Shown here one piece after another: positions 1-5,900 of a stretch of 6,767 nt of DNA. The translations under genes were made by a program, and so were the position numbers. Below the pieces are notes generated by a model. The model saw nothing but the letters and a program-made list of their open reading frames with translations, was not told where the DNA came from and ran no database searches. The number at the start of each line of letters is the position of its first letter. Position 1 is the first letter of the stretch. The stretch spans positions 1-6,767 of the forward strand of contig CAZIRB010000111.1 in the NCBI GenBank assembly GCA_964541695.1, read 5' to 3'. This DNA comes from CAZKGE01 sp964541695. Lineage in GTDB: Bacteria; Bacillota; Clostridia; Christensenellales; CAG-138.

Positions 1-9
1 AGGGGGTTT

Positions 10-17
10 CCTCCTTT
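10..17 (-). promoter_or_regulatory. Shine-Dalgarno-like site at the left window edge
   Basis: The minus strand reads AAAGGAGG here, a perfect anti-16S complement, with 9 nt left before the edge. It could be the ribosome binding site of a further minus-strand gene starting just outside the window. The start codon is not visible and the surrounding sequence is purine-rich, so this is only a possibility. Confidence 0.3.
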
Positions 18-23
18 GGCGGG

Positions 24-42
24 GCACGGGGCGGAGCCCCGC
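24..42. repeat. GC-rich short palindromic segment
   Basis: The segment contains GGGGC-GGA-GCCCC (5-bp stem at 29-33 and 37-41, loop of 3), preceded by another GGGGC. It lies in the non-coding region between the secreted-protein gene and the left edge. No T-run follows on either strand, so a terminator role is weakly supported. Confidence 0.3.
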
Positions 43-44
43 AA

Positions 45-72
45 CGTACCCCGTACCCCGTACTCCGCACTC
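45..72. repeat. Degenerate 7-bp tandem repeat, four units
   Basis: Four adjacent heptamers can be read: CGTACCC, CGTACCC, CGTACTC, CGCACTC. The first two are identical, the third differs by one base and the fourth by two. The array is intergenic, between an 18-bp hairpin and a GC-rich palindrome. It may be a small slippage-derived repeat. No function can be assigned. Confidence 0.5.
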
Positions 73-79
73 CTCCAAC

Positions 80-118
80 GCGACGGCGGCCCGGGCGCTT
101 CGCCCGGGCCGCCGTCGC
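80..118 (-). terminator. 18-bp perfect hairpin downstream of the secreted-protein gene
   Basis: Bases 80-97 pair perfectly with 101-118 around a 3-nt loop (18 bp, almost all G-C). It lies 36 bp past the stop codon of the minus-strand gene at 154-537, the place expected for a transcription terminator. Neither flank has a U-tract: the minus strand continues GTTGGAGG and the plus strand AATTCCC. It is therefore not a canonical intrinsic terminator. It could act as a Rho-assisted terminator or an mRNA 3'-end stabiliser. Confidence 0.5.
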
Positions 119-153
119 AATTCCCGTATCCCCGCCGCAGCGGACGCTCCGGC

Positions 154-537
154 TTACAGCCGGACCACGCGCAGCGGATCAATCAATACGTACTGGCCGT
201 CGATGTAATATTCGACGTATTCGCAGGCGACCACCGCGCCGATGCTCTCGGCGTATGCAAACACCCGCGACGCGATGGCGTCGACCTTGGCGAGCAGTTC
301 GGGCACGTCGTTCCACGGCGTGGCCTGGGCTTTTTTGACCAACATCGCGATCTCGCGGTTTGCCAGCTCGACCATCAGCTGCAGCTTGAGCCGCTCAAGG
401 ATCAGGCCCGCGTTTCTGTGGACCTGCAGCTCAACTCTGGCCGCGCCCGCGCCGTTTCCCATGGCGTAGCTGGCCGTAGGAATGATCGCCATAACCAGAA
501 TGAAACAGATCAGCGCGCTCAGCAATCTTTTGCCCAT
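154..537 (-). CDS. Small secreted protein of unknown family under c-di-GMP riboswitch control
   Basis: The gene encodes 127 aa. The ATG at 537 is chosen because GGGGGAGG (546-553) sits 8 nt upstream and the signal peptide begins right there. An upstream in-frame TTG at 555 would put the Shine-Dalgarno inside the coding region. Residues 1-25 form a classical Sec signal peptide: basic MGKR, a hydrophobic core around residues 5-19, and a likely signal-peptidase-I site after ASYA (residue 25). No lipobox is seen. The mature part is about 102 aa: a helical, amphipathic stretch rich in Leu, Ala and Glu, then a C-terminal beta-like tail containing CEYVEYYIDGQYVLID. There is one mature cysteine and no membrane anchor or LPXTG sorting signal, so release outside the membrane is expected. 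The gene is monocistronic in this view and has its own promoter and riboswitch. I do not recognise the family. Other c-di-GMP-regulated clostridial genes often concern surface, adhesion or motility functions, but nothing in this protein proves that. Confidence 0.82.
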   Translation of the reverse strand: MGKRLLSALICFILVMAIIPTASYAMGNGAGAARVELQVHRNAGLILERLKLQLMVELANREIAMLVKKAQATPWNDVPELLAKVDAIASRVFAYAESIGAVVACEYVEYYIDGQYVLIDPLRVVRL

Positions 538-545
538 GACGTGTG

Positions 546-553
546 CCTCCCCC
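546..553 (-). promoter_or_regulatory. Ribosome binding site that fixes the start of the secreted protein
   Basis: The minus strand reads GGGGGAGG followed by 8 nt (CACACGTC) and ATG. This is a strong Shine-Dalgarno site at optimal spacing and decides for the ATG at 537 over the in-frame TTG at 555. Confidence 0.85.
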
Positions 554-600
554 AATTATTGTTGATAGCTGCGGCAAGGAGTCTCACGATGGCCCGAACA

Positions 601-640
601 TACAAAGCGGCAGCCTGCTTTTTGTCTCGCCAGGCTGCCG
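601..640 (-). terminator. Terminator-like stem in the riboswitch expression platform
   Basis: The minus-strand RNA forms a perfect 10-bp stem CGGCAGCCUG / CAGGCUGCCG (arms at plus 631-640 and 608-617) with a 13-nt loop. CUUUGUAUGUU follows, an imperfect U-tract. It lies between the aptamer and the ribosome binding site of the secreted-protein gene, where an attenuator would be expected. The heptamer GGCAGCC of its 5' arm also occurs inside the aptamer (plus 697-703), so the 3' arm has two possible partners. The U-tract is weak, so termination efficiency is uncertain, and whether c-di-GMP turns expression on or off cannot be read by eye. Confidence 0.6.
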
Positions 641-643
641 GTA

Positions 644-657
644 AAACTTTTCAGTTT
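644..657 (-). other. Small GNRA-tetraloop hairpin in the leader
   Basis: The minus-strand RNA reads AAACU-GAAA-AGUUU: a 5-bp stem closed by a GAAA tetraloop, between the aptamer and the terminator-like stem. It may be a structural spacer of the expression platform. The stem is A-U rich and weak. Confidence 0.35.
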
Positions 658-683
658 CGCAAATCCGCAATGCAATGCGTCTT

Positions 684-770
684 GCTTTCGGCAACTGGCT
701 GCCATGGACGAATAATCGTCGTTAGGCCCTGTAGCTTTGCGTCGCCCGCTTTAGCGGGTTTTGCCTTTAT
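684..770 (-). ncRNA. Cyclic-di-GMP-I (GEMM-I) riboswitch aptamer
   Basis: On the minus strand the conserved GEMM-I blocks occur in order: AAAGGCAAAACCC, a stem-loop CCCGC-UAAA-GCGGG (plus 745-758), GACGCAAAGCU, GGGCCUAA, a second stem-loop GACGA-UUAU-UCGUC (plus 707-720), then AUGGCAGCC and GUUGCCGAAAG. These match the class I c-di-GMP aptamer (Rfam c-di-GMP-I, RF01051). Aligned by eye to the Vibrio cholerae Vc2 RNA, the guanine-contacting position 20 is G (AAGGCAAA) and the intercalating A47 is present in GCAAAG. G20 fits c-di-GMP rather than the cGAMP-sensing variants that carry A there. The aptamer starts about 22 nt after the predicted transcription start and precedes the small secreted-protein gene. 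Confidence 0.93.
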
Positions 771-773
771 CGT

Positions 774-786
774 GGAGAACTTCTCC
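774..786. repeat. Short inverted repeat at the 5' end of the leader
   Basis: GGAGAA-C-TTCTCC is a 6-bp inverted repeat between the predicted transcription start (about 792) and the riboswitch aptamer. It may form a small 5' hairpin on the leader RNA. Its GGAG strand resembles a Shine-Dalgarno motif, but no start codon follows it in a useful position. Confidence 0.35.
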
Positions 787-798
787 TTATCCAAACTG

Positions 799-827
799 AA
801 CATACCATCTGGTACGCGGTTTGTCAA
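799..827 (-). promoter_or_regulatory. Sigma-A promoter with extended -10 driving the riboswitch transcript
   Basis: On the minus strand a perfect -35 TTGACA (822-827) is separated by exactly 17 nt from a -10 TATGTT (799-804). The -10 is preceded by TGG, giving the extended -10 motif TGnTATGTT. The predicted start is near 792 (G), so the 5' leader is about 255 nt and includes the whole c-di-GMP aptamer. The upstream region (828-880) is AT-rich and could act as an UP element. The position directly ahead of the aptamer strongly supports the call. Confidence 0.85.
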
Positions 828-833
828 GAGAAA

Positions 834-883
834 TGTTACACAAAATTAAATATTATTAACAATCTCGTAATCTTAATGTAACA
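834..883. repeat. Inverted repeat TGTTACA / TGTAACA upstream of the promoter
   Basis: TGTTACA (834-840) and its exact reverse complement TGTAACA (877-883) flank a 36-bp AT-rich spacer. The inner copy begins 7 bp upstream of the -35 box. This could be a paired operator for a DNA-binding regulator, or chance in an AT-rich region. No known operator is recognised. Confidence 0.3.
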
Positions 884-909
884 GATTGGTCTTCGAACCC
901 CTGCTCTGT
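881..909 (-). terminator. Possible weak hairpin after the flavin-reductase gene
   Basis: The minus-strand RNA can pair ACAGA (905-909) with UCUGU (881-885), enclosing a second stem GGUU-CGAA-GACC with an internal loop between them. It lies 16 nt past the TGA stop at 925 and could end the operon transcript. There is no U-tract immediately after it (UACAUUAAG), so this is a weak candidate. No better intrinsic terminator is visible between the operon and the next promoter. Confidence 0.3.
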
Positions 910-924
910 CCCCGCGCGCGCGGT

Positions 925-1915
925 TCAGGCTCCCCGTAAAAAACCGAGCATGCCGCGCGCAAACGCGTCGATCCGGTCGGCTATGCCGGGCAGGCGCAGC
1001 GCGCTGCCGGGGTCGTTGGCCGTTTCGAGCAGACAAAAGCGCGGCGGCAGCGAAAAGCCCTTGTTCAGGCAAAAGCCGCCGAGAAGCTGCCGCGCCACGA
1101 TGTCGCCGCCGCTGTAGCCCGACACCACGACGGCGTACAGCGGTTTGTTCAGCGGCGCGCCGCGCAGCAGCAGCGCGTTGATGCGGTTGTTGAGCGCAAG
1201 AAAATGCGCGCCGGGCGCGTCGTTGTAGTTCGGGCACAGCATGAGCAGCGCGTCGCAGTCCCCGAGCGCGGGGAACACCTTCTCCGGCAGCACACCGCCG
1301 TAATAGCAGCTCGACTGCGTCGCAAAATGCGCGCAGGCCGTGTACGAGCAGCCGTAGCACTCGTAGAGCGGTCCCTCCTGCATCGAGAGCGTCTCGACCG
1401 CGCAGCCCGCGGCAAGCAGCCGCTTCTCAATCTCGAGGCCGATCGAGAGCGTGTTGCTCCTGGCCTTGTCGGACGCATGCAGCATCAAAACGCGCGGGGT
1501 TTGGACCGGCGAAACCGCGTCGATGTTCAGCCGCCCGGTTAGCGCGGCTGCGGCGTCGCGGTAGGCGGTCATGCGGTCCACACCGCGCACACCCGCCAGA
1601 ACGTCAAAATTGGCCAGCGTACCCGTCGCCTCCACGAGCGGCTTGCCGAAGAAGCGGCAGCCGGCCATGCTAGCCGCATATGCAAGCTCGCGCGCGATCG
1701 ACTTGGTGTCGAGCGCGGTCTCGCCGTCGATCAGCATCGCGCCGACCGAGCCCTCGAGCGCGTCCGGGTTTTGCCTCAGGTACCGCAGGCAGCTCAGCCA
1801 ATCTTCGGACAGGCCGTACGCGTCGACGGACACGGCAAACAGCACGCGCCTTCCGGTAAGGTCCGCACGCGCCAGTTGCGCGGCGTCCGCGCGCTCGACC
1901 GGCGTCTCGTCGAGC
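925..1915 (-). CDS. Flavodoxin-fold / NADPH-dependent FMN reductase-like protein, 5' end in assembly gap
   Basis: About 329 residues are visible before the TGA. The start lies in, or beyond, the 100-N gap. Numbering from the first visible codon, residues 22-103 look like a first flavodoxin-like alpha/beta domain (RRVLFAVSVD, then GAMLIDGE and a segment ending GTLANF). Residues 140-329 match the NADPH-dependent FMN reductase family: RVLMLHASDKARSNTL is the FMN-phosphate-loop strand and helix. A cysteine cluster CYGCSYTAC...C (186, 189, 194, 203) follows, as in iron-sulfur flavoprotein-like members. Then come LLMLCPNYNDAPG and the VVVSGYSGGD strand. Such proteins bind FMN and transfer electrons from NAD(P)H in the cytoplasm. 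The gene is the last of the minus-strand run. The frame is open across the N run into the upstream dehydrogenase-like region, giving a 666-residue reading frame 925-2925. Because 100 N is a conventional length, this may be a true fusion or two adjacent genes. Confidence 0.72.
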
Positions 1916-2015
1916 NNNNNNNNNNNNNNNNNNNNNNNNNNNNNNNNNNNNNNNNNNNNNNNNNNNNNNNNNNNNNNNNNNNNNNNNNNNNNNNNNNNNN
2001 NNNNNNNNNNNNNNN
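1916..2015. other. Assembly gap of 100 N
   Basis: Exactly 100 undetermined bases lie between two minus-strand coding segments. Round 100-N runs normally mark scaffold joins of unknown true length, so gene structure and reading frame across it are not reliable. Confidence 0.95.
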
Positions 2016-2925
2016 TCACGCATCGTTTCAGCTCCCGTTTGGTCCGTTCGATCCGCGCTGCAAGCAGCGGATGCAGCTCCACTTGCTCGCGCCCCGCGCC
2101 CCCGGCGGTCAGCCGCAGCCGCCCTCCAAAGAACACATCGTCCTCATATGCCGACGCGTCGAAAAAGTCGCCCGAAAGCGCGCGGAGGATCGTGATCGCG
2201 CCCGACGACAGCCCCGGCGCGATATAGGGCTTGTAGCCGGTCGCGCGCACGGAGAGGTTCGCGCGCAGCGTCTCCTCCGTCAGCGCGCGCGAGAGCGCGT
2301 CGTCGTATCGTTCGCCCGTATCGTTGGCGACGATCAGCCCCTGCCCGTGCGGGCCGAACACGCGCCCGCGGGCAAGAAAATCCGGTATCCCGCGCTTTTT
2401 TGCGCAGTAATCCGCGCGCGCGAGCATCACGCCGAGCCCGCAGCCGAATATCCGCCGTGCGGGAACGCCCGCATTCAGCGCGACGCCGCAGAGCGGGTCC
2501 ACCGGGTCGGACACCTGAAAAAACAGCCCTCTATAGTCTGCCCCGGCCGCCAGCTCCGCATAGGGCAGCAGGATGCCCTTGTTCTTTTCGTACTGCGCCA
2601 TGCGCACGTCCGCGACCGCGCTGCCTAGCGGCGGCACGCCCGCGGACGCGGCGAACACGAACGCGTCGCAACCGTCAAACAGCTCCTCGCGCGCCAGAAC
2701 GACTACGCGCGGCCGCCGCCCGCCGGCGGGCAGGAGCTGGTTCATCTCCTGCTCGTAGCGGAAGCAGCGCGCCCTGTCCGGGTCGAATATGCCGACCGTG
2801 CCGATCAGGTCCCCGCCGAGCAGCATCAGCCCCGTCAGCAGCGCACCGCCGACGTCGCCGAGGCCGACGAGATGCAGGGTAAGATTGCGGCGCGTGGCGG
2901 AGAAAAACGGTCCGTGTCTGCTCAT
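2016..2925 (-). CDS. Lactate/malate dehydrogenase-like NAD-binding protein, 3' end in assembly gap
   Basis: About 303 residues are visible from the ATG at 2925. The start overlaps the upstream stop as ATGA, and GGAG (2930-2933) lies 4 nt ahead. Residues 17-50 form a Rossmann NAD site: LHLVGLGDVGG (G21, G23, G26), ending with the acidic strand end IFDPD (D48), which favours NAD. Next come DAFVFAASAGVPPLG (87-101), FQVSDPVDPL (136-145, the family's NPVD block), GLGVMLARADY (163-173) and FGPHGQG (190-196) with the catalytic-type His193. The C-terminal part fits the substrate domain of LDH/MDH proteins and ends in a helix (ERTKRELKRC). These enzymes interconvert 2-hydroxy and 2-oxo acids with NAD. 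By eye alignment His193 and the substrate Arg (R170) are kept. The relay Asp of the LDSAR motif is Met167, and the loop Arg of the family is Val104, so the substrate or activity may differ. The visible length is nearly that of a whole LDH (about 310-320), so the gene may end inside the gap. An unbroken fusion to the flavin reductase side is the alternative. Confidence 0.72.
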
Positions 2926-2933
2926 ATTTCTCC
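2922..2933 (-). promoter_or_regulatory. ATGA stop-start overlap with nearby Shine-Dalgarno
   Basis: On the minus strand GGAG (2930-2933), a 4-nt spacer and ATGA give the TGA of the large protein and the ATG of the dehydrogenase-like protein within four bases. The short spacer and the overlap point to translational coupling and similar amounts of the two proteins. Confidence 0.75.
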
Positions 2934-5900
2934 GTCACCCCCTCCCAAACGCTTCAACAGCCCGATGTCGTCGAGCACGTAGGCCGACGCAGGCACGCTG
3001 CGGTCGTACTGCATGTGCGCGCCGCGGTCGGGCAGGCGGGGCTTGGCCAGCGCTTCGCCAAGGCGCGAGAGCGTCAGGCTGCGGTTCGTCAACGCCTGGT
3101 GGCGCCGCTCGAGCATCAATAGGATTTCGTAGGCGTTCTTCAGCGCGGTCATGGAGTACCGGCGCTTGGCCGCTTCCGTACTGCCGTGTATGAAGTCCGG
3201 CGCGCGGTACGGGTAGATCAAATTGATCGACGGCAGCGCGTGCTCGCCGTTTGCGGGCTCGTCGCGCACGCTGTCGCCGCCAAAGAACGGGTACAGCAAA
3301 CTCTCCGTAAACCAATACCGCAGGTTCGGGATCAGATACACCGCGTCGACGCCGCGGCCCTGCACGTCCATCAAATCCTTGCCGCGGCCGGACAGGATGC
3401 CGACCAGGATATTTTTGACCTCGATGCCCTCCTGCTTAAACAGCGGGTCGAGCTTCTCCATGCGGTAGCCGTTGTGCAGCAGGTCGTCTACGAGCAGCAC
3501 GGGCCGCCGGAACGAGCGGATCACGCGCAGCTGATTGACGAGCGTGGAATAGCCGCGGTCCTCCGTAATGGCAAACTGCTTTACGTCCGGCTCGAACACC
3601 TTCTCGACGTGCAGCGCCTTGGTCACGGTGTTCGGCACGACGACGTCGGAGAGGATGGCCCCGTACGGCACGCACATGAACGGCCCGAGCCGCCTCGGCG
3701 ACGCGGGCAACCCGAGCACGCCGTTGTAGTGCTGGACCTTCTGAATCAGAACGTGGTTGATGCGCTCGAGGTCGAACGAGAGCGCGAGCGTGCCCGGGAA
3801 CAGGCCGCACATACTTTTGCGCAGCGCCTTTCTCGTTCCGAGTATGCACGCGCGCACGTCGGGGTCGGAGCAGTACGGCTCCTTGATCATCGTGAACGCG
3901 TCGCAGGTCAGCGCGAGCGGCGAGCGCATGTCGCAGAGCAGCACGTCCTCGCTCTCCGGCACCGGCAAAAATCCCAGAAGCGTCAGCGCGTCAGCTAACT
4001 TTTCGTCGTCCGCGCGCCGGGAATAGACCGCGTACGTGTGGCCGCTGCCGAGGCTGTGCGTGAGCAATTCGTTGGCCAGCTCCTCCACCGCGCCGCCGTC
4101 CGCGCCATTACAACACGCGCCGTCGATGAACAGAAGCTTGCCGGACGTGCGCATGCGCACGCGCTCGGCGCGTTTTACATCCAATAGTTCGCCTAAAAGC
4201 CGCGTCACGTCGATCGTATGCGCGTACACGGCGGCCGAGGCCTCCGTCCGTCCGGCCTCGATCAACAGCGCCGCGCAGCCCTTCTTCGTGCGCAGCGTCG
4301 CGACGAGCTTCTCCGAGAATGCGCGCGGCAGGCCGCGCAGCGCGTACGCCGCGGATTCGTCCGGCCCGTCGAGCACGCTGATGGCGCGGGTAATCGGCGC
4401 GAGCTGCTGCTTGTACTGCGGCGTGCGCAGGTACAGGCCGCGCTCCTGAATGAACATCTCCACGACGGGGTCGACCAGCATGGAGATCTCGAGGTTTTTG
4501 TCGATGTGTTCGCGGATGCGCGAGCTGCTCACGTCCTCGTAATACGTCGGCAGCGTCAGCTCGATCACGCGGCCCGTCAGCCGCTCCTTGGCGGAGCGCC
4601 CGGGCGGCGCGTCCTCGGTCTGGGAGCGCGAGAACAGGATGTGATCGAACGCGTTCGCAGCGTCCGGCAGCGTTTTATCCGCGTACGCGGAGGCGTTCTC
4701 GACCACGTCGCTGCCCGCCACAAGATAGAGCGGCCTGTCCGGAAACAAAGCGCGCAGGCGGAGAAGGTCGTCGGGATTGGCCAGGTTGATCGGGATGTCG
4801 TCCGGGAACAGATAGGCGTCCGGCTGGTCCGCCACGGACATGACCGCGATCTGCCGGCGCAGGAGCTTCGGCTGCGTGCGCTTGGACCACGAGAATTCGT
4901 CCACCGCAAGGTAGACCTCAAAGCCCAGCGCCAGAATCTCGGTCACGATGCGCTTATGCCCGCTCGAGAACGGGTCGAACGTGCCGGGGAAGAACGCGAC
5001 GCTTGCGGGCAGCTCGAACGACAGCCCGCCAAGCTCGACGCGGCAGTCGATGATCATGCGGTAGATGTGGTTGAGCATCGCGGCGGTGTTGAAGAACGTG
5101 ATGTCGCTCCCGCGCTTCTCGGAAAGCAGCGTGAGCAGCTTTTTGCACAGCGGCAGAAACAGCGCGCGGCGGCTGACGAGCGAAACCTTCGCACAGCTGA
5201 ACACGTCCCGGCACAGCACGGAGAGCGCCGCGCGGTGCACGCCGTCGTCGAAGTGCGCGAGGCCGCTGAGCAGGATGCCCGTGATGCGGCGGATGGCGCG
5301 CTCGTTCTCCGCCGCGTCGTATACGCCGTTCCCCTCCGAGAGCACGAGGATCTGGCCGAGCGTCGAGAGCGCCGCGCCGGCCGCGCGCTGGCTCCCCGCG
5401 CGCACCATGCCCTCGAGAAACGAAATAGCCTCCTCGCGCTCGAGCTCCGGCAGCTGCCGGATCATAAAGCCGAGGCAGGGCGGCACATATTTGGAGAACT
5501 CCTGCTGCCCGGTCTCCAGCCCGCGGCACAGGTCGATCACGATCTCGTTGCGCTGGTCCACGCGCAGCATGGGCGACAGCCGCATGAGCGCGTCGCCCGC
5601 GCGCTCGCGCACCGGCAGGTGCTCGGACACGAGCAGCAGGTTGCTTAAATGCGTCGCGACATGGTACGCGTCCGCGGGACAGGACAGCGCGTGCTCGTAC
5701 AGGCAGTCGATGTTGGCGGATTTAACGATCCAGTGCACGGCGGACTTGAGGTTCATCAGATACAGCTCGGACACGTCGTCGGCGGGCAGGCCGCCGCCTA
5801 CCGGCGCGGCCGGGCCGTGGTACAGCGCGGCGAGCCGGCCGGCCAGGTACCGCACGGCCGTATCCTGCGGGAGCCTGCCGGCGTCCAGCAGCGCCGTCAC

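Noticed and set aside
538..555. In-frame upstream TTG start (555) for the secreted protein
   Set aside because: It would place the strong GGGGGAGG site inside the coding region and put six residues before the signal peptide. The ATG at 537 has ideal spacing.
16..849. 277-codon plus-strand open frame
   Set aside because: It runs antisense through the signal-peptide protein, the riboswitch and the promoter, has low-complexity Arg/Pro/Gly composition and no ribosome binding site. It is a shadow of GC-rich sequence.
883..905. tRNA T-arm-like string GGTTCGAA on the minus strand
   Set aside because: The flanking bases do not form a 5-bp T stem, and no acceptor, D or anticodon arms are found nearby.
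912..923. CCGCGCGCGCGG palindrome just after the flavin-reductase gene as a terminator
   Set aside because: It can form only a 4-bp hairpin and has no U-tract. Alternating CG is expected by chance in such GC-rich DNA.
836..1360. 174-codon minus-strand frame overlapping the flavin-reductase gene
   Set aside because: It is a Arg/Ala-rich out-of-frame shadow of the real gene and runs into the promoter region.
1771..2628. 285-codon plus-strand open frame crossing the gap
   Set aside because: It lies opposite the dehydrogenase-like and flavin segments, is kept open partly by the N run, and shows no recognisable domain.
4218..5648. 476-codon plus-strand open frame opposite the giant gene
   Set aside because: It is the antisense frame of a high-GC gene, with Arg/His/Gln/Val-rich composition and no family motif. 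The minus strand carries recognisable nucleotidyltransferase motifs over the same bases.
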